From Ustilago trichophora (Eukaryota > Basidiomycota > Ustilaginomycetes > Ustilaginales > Ustilaginaceae), in the NCBI GenBank assembly GCA_900323505.1, contig OOIN01000043.1, positions 558,001 through 622,000 of the forward strand: a stretch of 64,000 bases of DNA, read 5' to 3'. Positions 1 through 10,305 of this stretch are shown here, piece after piece (within the stretch, counting starts at the first letter, position 1; the number at the start of each line of letters is the position of its first letter). The translations under genes were made by a program, and so were the position numbers. Below the pieces are notes generated by a model, which was not told the origin of the DNA, searched no databases, and worked only from the letters and a program-made list of their open reading frames with translations.

Positions 1-828
1 GATTCACAAGGTCATGTTGGTGTTCCGAATTGTTTCGAGAGCGAAAAGATGGATTGGGGTAAGACGTGGATTTACGACTTTGATTCAAGACTTTCCTCAT
101 CCCTATCCAGCGAGCGAGAACAACAGAAGATAATGGTGTCAATGGTAGACTATCACAGGGGTACTTTCAGACCGCCAATTACAATACGACCACCAATCGA
201 CGGGAAGGAGCAAGAAGAAGAAGAAGCAGCAGCAGCAGCAGCAGCAGCAGCGGGTACTATCCCCAACCATTTCAGGCCAAAGTTCAGGGTTATCCCAGCA
301 AACGAGTATCTGCGCTGGTTTGCTAGTGACAGAAGTCACATGCTCCGGGAGGATGGGTGGAGTTCTCCTCGACCGAGTTGGGAGGTCATTGTGGGGGAGA
401 AGGCGAAACAGATGGGGATTGGCAACAATCTCATGCAGAGTTACGTTGACATGTCAACTTTGGATGAGAGATACGGAAAGGTTTGGTCAGGCGAGAAATG
501 GTTGGCGTTGAAAAACGTTCCGATTGCTAAAGAAGGTGCGTTAGGGACGACAATCGGTGAAGGTCGATCGAACGGAAGCAATAAAAGGGAGGAGGAAAAT
601 TGCATCGTGGTGGAATCGGTCAAGTCGGAGGTGGATGCAGAAGTTGATGTACAAACACAAAGTGTTCCATTGCCCATTAACCTTCCAACTCGTCCTGAGC
701 AAGTGTCGCAACAAGCAGCAGATGGAATCAAGGGCGGAAGAATAGCATCCCCTCTCTTCCCGGCTTACCTACATGCCTCCCAATCATCTCGCTCCCAAAT
801 AACTCCCATTCCTCCGCCAACGCTCTAA
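1..828 (+). CDS. Protein N-terminal glutamine amidohydrolase (NTAQ1 family), 5'-truncated
   Basis: The frame is open from base 1, so the gene starts outside the window; the first in-window ATG (49) is internal. NTAQ1 enzymes deamidate N-terminal Gln to Glu in the Arg/N-degron pathway. Family landmarks in view are WIYDFDSRL, matching the Y-D-x-D strand that carries the third residue of the Cys-His-Asp triad, then HFRPKFRVIPANEYLRWF followed by ASDRSHM, the signature of this family, and the downstream MQSYVDMSTLDERYGKVW that matches the usual end of the domain. The catalytic Cys and His must lie upstream. A CAG/GCA tract encodes E5A9 in a loop before the FRP motif, and the last 90 or so residues are a low-complexity tail not typical of animal members. 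It converges on the Rtt109 gene, with 119 bases between stop codons. Confidence 0.85.
   Translation, partial: DSQGHVGVPNCFESEKMDWGKTWIYDFDSRLSSSLSSEREQQKIMVSMVDYHRGTFRPPITIRPPIDGKEQEEEEAAAAAAAAAGTIPNHFRPKFRVIPANEYLRWFASDRSHMLREDGWSSPRPSWEVIVGEKAKQMGIGNNLMQSYVDMSTLDERYGKVWSGEKWLALKNVPIAKEGALGTTIGEGRSNGSNKREEENCIVVESVKSEVDAEVDVQTQSVPLPINLPTRPEQVSQQAADGIKGGRIASPLFPAYLHASQSSRSQITPIPPPTL
210..250 (+). repeat. GAA/GCA trinucleotide tract inside the NTAQ1 gene
   Basis: About five GAA units run into about eight GCA units and encode Glu5-Ala9. The tract is in frame, so length changes would not break the gene. Confidence 0.9.
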
Positions 829-947
829 CCCCACCTCTAACTTATCGCACACACCACAACGACACAAGCAAATTTAGCATCACAATTTCACCAAGCAAAT
901 AGCATAGTATACCCCTTTCACATTTTCAATTTACCCTTTAGTGTGTT

Positions 948-2849
948 TTAGGCTGTGGGCTTCTTCCTCCTCTTGACACTAAGCATTGTGGTTGTCGTGG
1001 CACCGGTCGCGTTGGAAGCAGTCATCGTCGCTTGATCATTCGTCTTTGACTTTGCCTCTTCTTCCAACTTGGCTTTTTCCAACTGTTGCTTGGTTGGTCC
1101 TTTGAGCAGGATATCTGTCCAAATGAGACCTTGACCTATCAATCCTTCTGCCTCTTTTGCTTGGACGGGTAAGAACTGTGAGACTCCGCCTTTGCGTCTG
1201 ACCTCGCGATCAACACCCTGTGCCCAGGCTTGGGTAAGCGTACGTGCGAGCGAAATCTTATTCCACTCACAGGTGTCCTTCATGAGTGATTTAAATACCA
1301 GATCGGAAAGCACTTTGTACGGTAAAGAGAGCGGTTGTCGCTCCACCATGCAAGTCGACAAAGAAGAAGAAGAGGAAGAAGGTTGGCGGGTAAACAGGAT
1401 CACGAGGACGCCGACGGCGTTGCCGGAACAACATTCTTGTCGAAAAGCCATACGCTCCCAGAACTCGTCAATGGGCAGATCGTCCATGGCGCAACGCTCG
1501 CGAGTGAGCGCGCGAAGGGTTACTAGGGGAATGGTGGTGGTGGTGGTGGTGGTGGTGGAAGGGGTAAAGGTGGAGTTGTCGGTCTTGGCTCGTTTAGACT
1601 CCTTTTCGTCCTCTTTTGAATGGTCGGATTCTTCTACGGTGCGCTTCTTAATCCCATCCTCACTCGTCTTGAGTTTGACAACATCGATCCCGTTCGCCTT
1701 CTCTTCCTTGGTTACATCCGTCTCCTTCTCTTGGGCACCCTTCTTCTTCCAGCCACTATGTTCGTGCGCATCTCTAGCCATCTCATCCAAGAACCTCGTC
1801 TTTGGATCGTCCGAGAAATGCGGCATTAGCGTTGGTACAGATCTGACTTTTCTTGGATCATACTCTCCTTGCTCATCCTCCACCACCCCCGCATTCCCTT
1901 TGTTGCCTCTTACGAAGCTCGAATTCCTCCAGTGCAGCGGCAACGGCGGTAGATCGGCCTCAGAACAACTTGCCCCCACTGAGCTGTACGGATGGCCATA
2001 AGTCCACTGAGCCTCCTTCAAAATCGTATCCTTTGTGTCCTCCCTGATAAGAGGTACCAGGGGATGAGATTCCAACCTGCTGTATCCCGGAATGAGATAG
2101 TACGGTCTGGCATCAATCGAATCATTGTTGCGCGTACACGAGATGACGTGAGACATGACGCTTCTCCACCACTTGATTAGGCCTCCATCGGAGAGAACCT
2201 TTTTATTCTTGTTCTCGGGACTCGAAGGGAATAGGTAGGCTCTTTGACTTCGAGCCAGGATGTGTACGGAGAGGTGGGAGATCGTGACTCGGTCAGGATG
2301 AGAATCCCAATGGCGGAAGGTGGAAAAGTGCTGAGTGACGGCGGAGGTGAGAGTTGCGGTGAGGGTGTTGCCAAACTTCTGACCTGCTCCGAGGACTTGA
2401 GCTCCCAAAGCATCACGTAACGCTGAAGGGATGCCTTGGGGTGCCCAACCGGAAGAGTCGAGCTTGGAAATGTAGAGCACGGCGGAACCCATCTCGGGGA
2501 GGGTGTAGAGGTAGAGTTCCATGGCTAGCACCAGCAAGGGTGCACCGGTTTGATTGGCCACATCCTCGCTCGCACCTGCTTGATCAGAGGAACTCGAGGC
2601 AAGGGGTGCCCAGCTGGCAGTGATAAAGATCTGCTCCTCATAGGCGGCGATGGAGGCAGATTTCTTGTTGTATTCGAGGTCGGTGGGGTGAATGTGTGCG
2701 AGGGGGTAAAGGGATTTGACGTGGCGAGGGATGGAGAAGAGGGTGTGTAGTCGAAGTGTGCCGGACTCTGCGATGGCTGGTGGGGATGAATTGAGGGCTG
2801 TGCGGATGGTGTTGAGTAGGGAAGATGGATGTTTGTCGTCGTGCTTCAT
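948..2849 (-). CDS. RTT109: Histone acetyltransferase Rtt109 (KAT11 family, H3K56)
   Basis: Rtt109 is the fungal enzyme that, with Asf1 or Vps75, acetylates newly made histone H3 (K56, also K9/K27) during replication-coupled nucleosome assembly. The 633-residue protein shows the family's pattern: LYISKLDSSG (about residues 125-134), RAYLFPSS (about 203-210), LSDGGLIKWW (about 219-228) and ARPYYLIPGYSRLESHPL (about 247-264), which carry much of the acetyl-CoA and substrate site, and a late IDEFWERMAFRQECCSG block. A charged Lys/Glu-rich loop and a poly-Thr run (GGT repeat on the + strand, about 1531-1559) interrupt the domain, as often in this family, and the C-terminus is basic (KRRKKP). I chose the ATG at 2849 because its N-terminus aligns with family starts; an in-frame ATG at 3059 would add 70 low-complexity residues. 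Confidence 0.9.
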   Translation of the reverse strand: MKHDDKHPSSLLNTIRTALNSSPPAIAESGTLRLHTLFSIPRHVKSLYPLAHIHPTDLEYNKKSASIAAYEEQIFITASWAPLASSSSDQAGASEDVANQTGAPLLVLAMELYLYTLPEMGSAVLYISKLDSSGWAPQGIPSALRDALGAQVLGAGQKFGNTLTATLTSAVTQHFSTFRHWDSHPDRVTISHLSVHILARSQRAYLFPSSPENKNKKVLSDGGLIKWWRSVMSHVISCTRNNDSIDARPYYLIPGYSRLESHPLVPLIREDTKDTILKEAQWTYGHPYSSVGASCSEADLPPLPLHWRNSSFVRGNKGNAGVVEDEQGEYDPRKVRSVPTLMPHFSDDPKTRFLDEMARDAHEHSGWKKKGAQEKETDVTKEEKANGIDVVKLKTSEDGIKKRTVEESDHSKEDEKESKRAKTDNSTFTPSTTTTTTTTIPLVTLRALTRERCAMDDLPIDEFWERMAFRQECCSGNAVGVLVILFTRQPSSSSSSLSTCMVERQPLSLPYKVLSDLVFKSLMKDTCEWNKISLARTLTQAWAQGVDREVRRKGGVSQFLPVQAKEAEGLIGQGLIWTDILLKGPTKQQLEKAKLEEEAKSKTNDQATMTASNATGATTTTMLSVKRRKKPTA

Positions 2850-3062
2850 AGTGTATATAGGTTGCTCCTCTGGAAGAACGAAGGAGCGGTAAGGACGAGT
2901 GAAAAGAGGAAAGGAAGAAGAAGAAGGTGGTGGAGTGGTGCGAGTGGACCCTTGATTTGTGTCCTTTCCTGTGCGCCAAACCAACACAGCGCGAAGCCTT
3001 CTTGTGACGCGCACCAAAAAAGAGGGAGCGCGACTCGAATTCACCACTTTGCGCGTCATTCA

Positions 3063-3098
<36 letters not shown>

Positions 3099-4530
3099 TT
3101 TTTTTTCAATTTCCCAGTTGTGATGTATTGAGGTCTAACAAATTCAATCTGAAATTTGGGCTTATCTTATCGCAGACCATTCGCCGGCTGTTCCTGATAC
3201 TTGTTCAACATGTGTTACGATAGTACGGATGTAGTAACAGCATAGAACTGTCAATGATGATGAGATTTAGCACACGAAGCGACCAATAGCAAGCACCGCC
3301 GTTTGGCTCTCATGAAGATGAGGGCAGGCATTGGCGCATTTGTGATGACACAGTGCACAACTCTGTTGAACTCTCAAGCGAAGGAAACATAAAAAAAAAA
3401 AAAAAAAAAAACCGGGACGTTTGCCAAGACTTCTGTGCATCGAAATTTCTGCACAGCACATCGCCGCTGCCATCTTCATTTGGGCCCTCGGGCTGCAAAT
3501 GATGATACCGCCGCCACCAACGGTTAGCATGCCCTGCCATGTGGTCACATCTCTCTCCCCCCACAAACGGATCAAGTCTTGTTTCTGAGCTGCGATGGTG
3601 TCGAGTTTGATGGCACCAAGGCGGATTGTGTAAAATTGCCGTAGAGAGGGTGGAGTGGAAGGACAACACAAACACGTTGTGGCATATCGGAGCTCTCAGC
3701 TGTTGGGTCTAGGTCTGTTGAGCTGCACGTTCCTAATTTATCGTCCAAGCGCAGCACAAGGGCAACAATGGTGAGCGAAAAAGGCTCATCCACTCGCCTG
3801 TCTGGACTTTATTGCTGTAAAAGACCCCTGATAACTTAGCAACAAGACGATAACATACAGTGCGTAGGGTATATATGTGCTGTGAGTGGCATGGACAGCG
3901 TGAGAATTCACCGACAGCTGATATGACCGCCGTGGGAGAGCGGAAAGTAAAGATGAATTTTGGCTCAATTTCAGATTTCGTGTGTTTTGCTTTTGGCCGT
4001 GATGCAAGGCACAGACGACGGCTTTAGAAAAATTGGCTTTGTCACTTGGGTGCCTGTTGTTGTCAAACCCGATCCTCTTCTTGGCAAAAGCTGTTATCAT
4101 CGTCGTCGTTGTCATCCAACAATCCCACCACCATCTCTGTGTCACTTTCTTCGTGATCTGTCACGATTAGCTCATATCACACGCATACTACGCCTTTCAT
4201 CAACGCAGAATCGGTCGTCCCCAAACTCCATCTCGGCATTCCCGACGGCTCAGTCACCAACTTGGCATACAACTCAGCTGTGACACTGTCAACCATTTGC
4301 ATCGCCACTACTACCATCACCACTACTACCATCATATCAGCTCCCAACCATACCAATCTGTGCTGAATGGCCCACATGATCCGAATGTCGGCACCATCCT
4401 CTTTGCAACGTCCCAATAGAACGTAATCCTCGCATCGGTTCCACATTCACCCACAGCATCAACTCAAATCTATAGCTTCAATATAGCTACACAGCGTCGA
4501 TAAGCGAGTCACGCTGCATCACTGGCCACC
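2850..4530. other. Intergenic: divergent upstream region of RTT109 and the antiporter
   Basis: No ORF here looks like a gene on either strand. It holds a T27 tract (3063-3089) followed by T14 (3093-3106), an A21 tract (3391-3411) and a run of ACC/ATC triplets (about 4305-4340). The 3' end of the region, just before the antiporter ATG, reads CACTGGCCACC, a good eukaryotic start context. Confidence 0.6.
3063..3106. repeat. Poly-T tract T27-AAA-T14
   Basis: A homopolymer run lies directly upstream of the alternative RTT109 ATG at 3059. It reads as poly-A on the RTT109 strand and could be a nucleosome-depleting promoter tract. Confidence 0.8.
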
Positions 4531-7500
4531 ATGGCGTACGCCTTTCACCCTTTCGAGGTCACTCCCGTCCACATCATCTATGTCGGGCTTGGCCTCTTCA
4601 TTTGCATTTTCTCATATCTTTCCCTCTTCATCAAGGAACGTCTCTACCTCGGTGAAGCTCCTATCGCCGCTGCTTTCGGTATCATCGTCGGCCCCATCGC
4701 CATTGGACTCTTCAACCCTGCAAAGTGGGCGGGAGAGACTGGCGAGACTCCCGGCGGTGCTACGACCGATGAGATCACCCTCGAAGTGATGCGCGTCACC
4801 ATCGCGCTTTCCGTGTTTGCTATCGGCGTCGAATTGCCCAAAAAGTATCTCCTACGTCATTGGAAGTCGATTGCCATGCTACTCGGCCCTGTCATGGCTT
4901 GGGGCTGGCTCATCACCGCCTGCTTCATCTACGCCCTCATTCCGGGCCTCGACTTTCTCAACTCGCTCGTCGTCGCCGCTTGCGTTTCACCAACCGATCC
5001 CATCTTGGCACAGGCCGTCGTAGGTGGTCCCTGGGCCGAAAAGCACGTCCCCGCCCATGTTCGTCACATGCTCATGTGCGAGTCGGGCTGCAATGACGGT
5101 GCGGCTTTCCCTTTCCTCTACTTGGCACTCTACCTCACTCAGAACAGAGACAACACCGGTCATGCCATCGCACAGTGGTTCTACGAAACATGGGCTTACG
5201 AGATCATCCTGGGTACCATCCTCGGTGCTCTCATCGGCTACCTCGCTCGTAAGTTCATGCGCTTCTCCGAACGCAACAAGCTCATCGATCGAGAGTCCTT
5301 TGTCGCCCAGTACATCTCGCTCGCCATCGCCAGTATGGGTGTCAACGTCTTGCTCGGCTCCGATGATCTGCTCGCCGCTTTCGCCTGCGGTACCGCTTTC
5401 GCTTGGGACGGTTGGTTCACAAAGCAGACCGAAGATTCAAACTTTTCCAACATTGTCGATCTGCTCTTCAACATCGCCACTTTCATCTACATTGGTGCCT
5501 TGATTCCATGGCACGACTTTGTCAATGCCGAGATCGGATTGTCCGTATGGCGTCTCATCGTGCTCGCCATCTGCGTGCTGCTCACCAAGCGCATCCCCAT
5601 CATCCTTGCACTGTGGAAGTTTATCCCGGATATCAAGACGTTTAGAGAAGCCATCTTCTGCGGTCATTTCGGTCCCATGGGTGTCGGCGCTATCTTCATT
5701 GCCACGCTCGGTAGAACTCTGATGCCCGAAGAGATCCATGAACCACCCCAAAGCAGCAACGACGTGCTTGCTCTCACCATACAGCCTATCGTCTACTTCT
5801 TCGTGCTTTGCTCCATCATCGTTCACGGCTTCACCGTGCCCTTCTTCGCATTCGGCAAAAACGCACGCAAACGTGCACACACGCTGACACGCACTTGGAG
5901 TCGAAACCCATCCATGCGCGATGATGAGCCTGGATGGATGAGCCGTGTCCGTCGCGTCCGAACCGGAGAAGACATCATCATCAACACCGACGACATTAGT
6001 GCCGACAAGATGTCTGCCCAGCAACTCGCTCTCATCGGTCGAGGCGCCATCGGTGGATACCGCGAAGACGAGCTGCGTCGAGAGGACAGCAACGATGAGA
6101 ACTCGGCGACCGCTGCAGGCGAGTCGTCCAGCAGCAGTCAGGATCAGGAGCCTGCCTTTGTCGGTCTGCTCAATACACGCACCGAACGCGATCTAGAAAA
6201 GGCGGAAGGTTTCGGCGACGAGTACAACGAAAAGCACGCCGACGATGACGCTGATGAAAGTAGCAGTGATGCGGCCCGAAGGCGCGCCTGCAAGGACATG
6301 GACGGGATCGAAGATTGGGAAGGTAGCGACGAGGACTTCAACCCTGCGTCCGACTATCTGGGCGATAACTGCATCGAGATGCGACGATACCGCGAACGTG
6401 TGCTCGCCAAACGAGAAGCCAAACTTGCACACGAGCGAAGCAAGAGGCAATCCGCCGAAGAAGAAGAAGAGGCCAGGACACGAGCATCGCGAGAAGAGGC
6501 AGATCTCGGAGAAGCACCCATGGACCGCGATATCATCTTTGGCCGTGTCAAGGCCGACGACGAAGATCCTGCCTGTCGAGAGGACCGCGAGGGCCAAGCA
6601 CACTCTTACCACGATGCATCGAAGAAAGATCGCGCCACGAGCGAGAGGGATGAAGACGACTGGCCGAAAGTCCGCAGCTGGGTGGAAGGTCACAATCTTG
6701 TCCTCGAGTATCAGAAGAGCTACTCTGACGATCCCGAGGTTCAAGTCATTCCTCTGACCGATGAAGAGCGGGATTCACTCGAGTCTTCTGATGCACCTGC
6801 GCAAGAATGGGTCCGTCGAAATCACGATGAGCTGGCGTGTTTCTTGGGCGATAACGAGCATGCCAAGTGGAACGCCTCCGAGGCTATCTCGAGATTGTTG
6901 GAGAACAAAGTGCACAAATGGTGGCCGATCAAGAACAAAAAGCACTATGTCAAGGCGGAGGCACCCAAGGAGGAGACTGCAGAGGAGAGGGAAAAGCGGG
7001 TTAATCTCATGTATGGCGCCATGTCGTGGGCACAGGATCGTCGAGGGGCTGAGGACGATCACGATATCCCGCTGAGGTCGGCGAGGGTGGATGCTGACGA
7101 GGAGAAGGATTCAAACGTCGACATTGCACCTGCTGTCGTCAGTGCTCTGCATGATGGCAGCCGTGGAGGACGACCAATCGGACCACAGGATTCTTCCGTG
7201 CCCGAAGGCAGTACCAGTGCGCAGGATATTGAACAGGATCGATCCACCTCTGCCGCAGCTGGAGGCTCAGCAAGATCGTCTCACTCTAATCGACGGGGTG
7301 GTGCGGTAAGGCGTGGTAACCTGCGCAAGAAGGTCTTGTGCGGACAAGTTGGCTTGTCGGGCAGAAGAAAGTCGACCAGCACCGAATCGGATGGCGAGCA
7401 AGAAGTGCTTGAGGAGGAACAGGACGGCGAAGAATCTGGTCCATCCGAGTCCGTAGCAGACAGCTCACGATCGACCGCTTCAGAGCCATACACCACACCT

Positions 7501-8409
7501 CGAGTGATGATCTCGGAGCCCGTCACCCGAGACCGTTCTTCACACAAGATGAGCCCCACCTCGAGCTTCCGCACGCTCGGCGACAATTCTAGCAGGAGCA
7601 AGGGCAAGGGCAAGGGCAAGGACAGACCCAAGTTCTTCCCGCGTTCCTCATCCGCCGGTGCTGGTCTCGCCGCCCCTTACCAGCCTTCCTCGATCAGCAG
7701 CTCTCCTATCCTCAAGCCTTCTACACCCAAATCTCGCGCCGATCCGAAACATCATCTCGGCAGTAGCGGTAGCAACCCTTCCTCCTCTGTACAGTGGCTA
7801 GACATTGCCGATCACTCGCACGACCATCACTCGCAGCCACCGAGGAAGCCGATCAACCCAGCTGGAGCCGAGGCGTTTTCGCGTCGTGCCCAGACGTATT
7901 CGGGTAAAGAAATGTCGCGCGATGCCAAGGTGTATCGGTTGTCGGATGACGAAGATTCCTCCGACGAGGAGGATAGTGATGAGGATGGGAGGAAGCGTGG
8001 TGGACTGGGAATTCGGGATGGGATGAATAGGATCGGTGCGTTTTTCTCCAACTTTACAGCGCCGAAGGGGGAAGGGATGGGAAATCCGGGACCGACGAGT
8101 CATCCACATCTCTTCCCGACACGGACGAGGGAGGAAGGAGACGAGGTGACGAGGAGTCCTAGAAGGTCTCCTGTGACAAGTAGGACTCTGAGAAGGCAAG
8201 TTACCAGGGATAATGATGATATGGAGAGTTTGAATCTTCCCCCTTCCGCAACCGCTGCGTTATCTTCACCTACTGCGACGTTGGAAGATGCAAGTGCAAG
8301 ACGGAATGTTGGAACGTCAAGATCGGGCGCTTCGACTCCGAGAGTACTGCTCGATCTACCGTCGGATGATGGACCGCCCGTTTCACCTGGTTCTCAACGA
8401 CTGCAGTAA
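4531..8409 (+). CDS. NHA1: Plasma-membrane Na+(K+)/H+ antiporter, Nha1/Sod2 type (CPA1)
   Basis: This exporter removes Na+ and K+ in exchange for H+ and supports salt tolerance and pH balance. The first 440 or so residues form about 12 membrane segments. Visible family motifs are ERLYLGEAPIAAAFGIIVGP near the N-terminus, VSPTDPILAQAVVGG, then MCESGCNDGAAFPFLYL with the paired Asn-Asp of the ion-binding site, and LLGSDDLLAAFACGTAFAWDGWF. The cytosolic tail of about 850 residues is typical of fungal Nha1: it begins with a conserved block (DDEPGWMSRVRRV... GEDIIIN), later has VRSWVEGHNLVLEYQ and EVQVIPLTDEE, and is otherwise acidic, Ser-rich and disordered with a KGKGKGK run. The gene is intronless, 1292 residues. 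The ATG at 4531 has a CCACC context and starts with the canonical family N-terminus. Confidence 0.95.
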   Translation: MAYAFHPFEVTPVHIIYVGLGLFICIFSYLSLFIKERLYLGEAPIAAAFGIIVGPIAIGLFNPAKWAGETGETPGGATTDEITLEVMRVTIALSVFAIGVELPKKYLLRHWKSIAMLLGPVMAWGWLITACFIYALIPGLDFLNSLVVAACVSPTDPILAQAVVGGPWAEKHVPAHVRHMLMCESGCNDGAAFPFLYLALYLTQNRDNTGHAIAQWFYETWAYEIILGTILGALIGYLARKFMRFSERNKLIDRESFVAQYISLAIASMGVNVLLGSDDLLAAFACGTAFAWDGWFTKQTEDSNFSNIVDLLFNIATFIYIGALIPWHDFVNAEIGLSVWRLIVLAICVLLTKRIPIILALWKFIPDIKTFREAIFCGHFGPMGVGAIFIATLGRTLMPEEIHEPPQSSNDVLALTIQPIVYFFVLCSIIVHGFTVPFFAFGKNARKRAHTLTRTWSRNPSMRDDEPGWMSRVRRVRTGEDIIINTDDISADKMSAQQLALIGRGAIGGYREDELRREDSNDENSATAAGESSSSSQDQEPAFVGLLNTRTERDLEKAEGFGDEYNEKHADDDADESSSDAARRRACKDMDGIEDWEGSDEDFNPASDYLGDNCIEMRRYRERVLAKREAKLAHERSKRQSAEEEEEARTRASREEADLGEAPMDRDIIFGRVKADDEDPACREDREGQAHSYHDASKKDRATSERDEDDWPKVRSWVEGHNLVLEYQKSYSDDPEVQVIPLTDEERDSLESSDAPAQEWVRRNHDELACFLGDNEHAKWNASEAISRLLENKVHKWWPIKNKKHYVKAEAPKEETAEEREKRVNLMYGAMSWAQDRRGAEDDHDIPLRSARVDADEEKDSNVDIAPAVVSALHDGSRGGRPIGPQDSSVPEGSTSAQDIEQDRSTSAAAGGSARSSHSNRRGGAVRRGNLRKKVLCGQVGLSGRRKSTSTESDGEQEVLEEEQDGEESGPSESVADSSRSTASEPYTTPRVMISEPVTRDRSSHKMSPTSSFRTLGDNSSRSKGKGKGKDRPKFFPRSSSAGAGLAAPYQPSSISSSPILKPSTPKSRADPKHHLGSSGSNPSSSVQWLDIADHSHDHHSQPPRKPINPAGAEAFSRRAQTYSGKEMSRDAKVYRLSDDEDSSDEEDSDEDGRKRGGLGIRDGMNRIGAFFSNFTAPKGEGMGNPGPTSHPHLFPTRTREEGDEVTRSPRRSPVTSRTLRRQVTRDNDDMESLNLPPSATAALSSPTATLEDASARRNVGTSRSGASTPRVLLDLPSDDGPPVSPGSQRLQ

Positions 8410-8666
8410 ACGCACGCAGTCTCCTTTTTCCATGTACGCTTGAACACAAGTGTTTTACATCCTTCAGCAGTGCATGTATGCTTAGCTTAGACGAAGATAT
8501 CGATCGCTTTTTTTGCGACGAGGAACTTGGCATCGCTTGTTGTACACAACAGTATTTATGAATGTGTTGCAGTTGGACAATACACATTGAGAGCTTGTCT
8601 TTGTTTCAAGGTGACACAGAGATTTTGGATTCCGCTTTGGAAAATGAACCAATGCTTGTTGTGAAT

Positions 8667-9647
8667 TTAGGTAAAGAGGATGATCAATAAGGTATAGACG
8701 TCACCTGCGACCAAACCAACCAGTGCGCCTACAAGGAGAGGGTAAGGGTAAGTTTGCCAAGCTGTGTTCCAATCCAAAACCAGCGCCAAAGATGAGAGTA
8801 ACGTTGCGAAGGATGAAAAGATCAACGGGTAAAAAAGAGGATATAAGAAGGTTGGTGATGGATCTAGTTGGAGGATGGTGGTGTGGTATTTTGATGTTGA
8901 GGGGGAGGAAGGGGGTATGCCGAGGATGTGAATGATTGGTAAGGCGAGGAGGAATGTGAGATATGCAGCGATGATAGCTGTTGCGTAGAAGTTGGTTATA
9001 GGTGCGCCGAATAAGATCATAACGCATACGATTGGCAACCAGATAAAAGGTAGACCTAAAAATGTCATACTGACACTTTCGAGTTGTCTGATGAACGATC
9101 CTACTTCTTCCGATTCCTGTTCTTCTTTTTGCGTTGCTGGAAGTGGGACTTGAACCCCTTTCTCCTGGTTTTGGTGCAGAGAAATTCCAACTTTAGCCCC
9201 AGCTTCACGCTGTGCTTTAAGAGCGGATACGAGACGAGAGTGCTCCCTGGAACCTTTCTGAATGTAGCTGTTGAGACGGGCAACGAACCATGCTTGAACC
9301 ACCCCTACACCGAATAAACCCCTCAAGGCTGCTTTGAGGAATCTCTCCTTCCACTCCTCCTTCGGTATCAACCCTTCAGTGGTCAGCAGGGAGAGATAGT
9401 TGGTTTTGGACCAAAGAGAATTGACATATGTTGGGTTTAAACATGGCTCGGTTAGTAGGATGAATGCCAAAATGTGACAAAAACCGTGCAGAAGGAGGAG
9501 TAGGATTAACGTTGGCTTGTCGTATACCCATCGCTTTCGTCTCGTTTTCGTTGGTGGTGGTGGATGGGGAAAAGAGGCGGTGTTGGCGGTGTTGGTGAAA
9601 GAGGAGGGAGGTAAGGTACGGAGGGTTTGTCTTGGTTTAGGAGCCAT
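8667..9647 (-). CDS. GPI11: GPI-anchor biosynthesis protein Gpi11 / PIG-F
   Basis: PIG-F/Gpi11 is the ER membrane partner that stabilises the ethanolamine-phosphate transferases GPI13 and GPI7 in GPI-anchor assembly. The 326-residue protein has a basic N-terminus, a hydrophobic segment (LILLLLLHGFCHILAFILL), two further pairs of membrane segments and the family's C-terminal signature LVLDWNTAWQTYPYPLLVGA followed by a last membrane helix ending GDVYTLLIILF. A charged loop of about 60 residues sits in the middle. I chose the ATG at 9647, which gives MAPKPRQ and then the first membrane helix; an in-frame ATG at 9851 would add 68 residues with an unlikely IIIVVVIV-Q12 stretch encoded by a CTG/TTG repeat. 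Confidence 0.83.
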   Translation of the reverse strand: MAPKPRQTLRTLPPSSFTNTANTASFPHPPPPTKTRRKRWVYDKPTLILLLLLHGFCHILAFILLTEPCLNPTYVNSLWSKTNYLSLLTTEGLIPKEEWKERFLKAALRGLFGVGVVQAWFVARLNSYIQKGSREHSRLVSALKAQREAGAKVGISLHQNQEKGVQVPLPATQKEEQESEEVGSFIRQLESVSMTFLGLPFIWLPIVCVMILFGAPITNFYATAIIAAYLTFLLALPIIHILGIPPSSPSTSKYHTTILQLDPSPTFLYPLFYPLIFSSFATLLSSLALVLDWNTAWQTYPYPLLVGALVGLVAGDVYTLLIILFT

Positions 9648-10305
9648 GATTGTTGACGAGGGTGTCGATCTTGAAGGATAGATAAAAAGCCAGTCAGTCT
9701 TGCAGTCGATCAAGAAAGCGTTGAGTTGAGTGAACAGTTCTGTAAGCCGCTGCTGCTGCTGCTGCTGCTGCTGTTGTTGTTGTTGAACAATAACGACCAC
9801 GATGATGATGAAGATAAAGGAGAAAGAAGAAAGCTGTTTTACCTGGTCCATGCATTACAGGATCCTTCGCTCAAAATGGCAAATTTCCGACTTCCGCATA
9901 TTTTCCTTTCGCCGTCAATTTGCGCCTAGCGTCCAACAAAAAAAGGCATGGTTCCAGCCTCTTCATTTGAAAGCCTAGCTTCCGATGTACATATGACGAG
10001 GTGAGTCAAGGTGTCGATGTACGTTACTGATCTGCTTGGCGTGTTTGCATTCCCACCACGACAGGATCCAGCACCGAACCCCAGCTCAAAAGGTGTAAAG
10101 CTCAGCAATACATCAACCCACAAAGACACACTTTTCAACATCGCTCTCTGGGTGTTGTTCATAGCTTGGATTCGAAAAAGAAAACTGGGACGTTCTTTAC
10201 ATGGATGAATTGGCAACCATGCCTGACACCTAGTGTCAAGCTGGATATACACTGGAAGGGGAAACAAGGCTGCTTTGGGAACAAAAGATTGGTTGACGCG
10301 CACGC
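9648..10305. other. Intergenic between GPI11 and the Ish1 gene
   Basis: This is the GPI11 upstream region and the downstream region of the Ish1 gene. It contains a CTG/TTG trinucleotide tract at about 9750-9784 in the probable GPI11 5' leader. I see no other gene. Confidence 0.6.
9750..9784. repeat. CTG/TTG trinucleotide tract
   Basis: About eight CTG followed by about four TTG units. On the GPI11 strand it reads CAA/CAG and would encode poly-Gln if translation began at 9851; more likely it is 5' leader. Confidence 0.8.
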
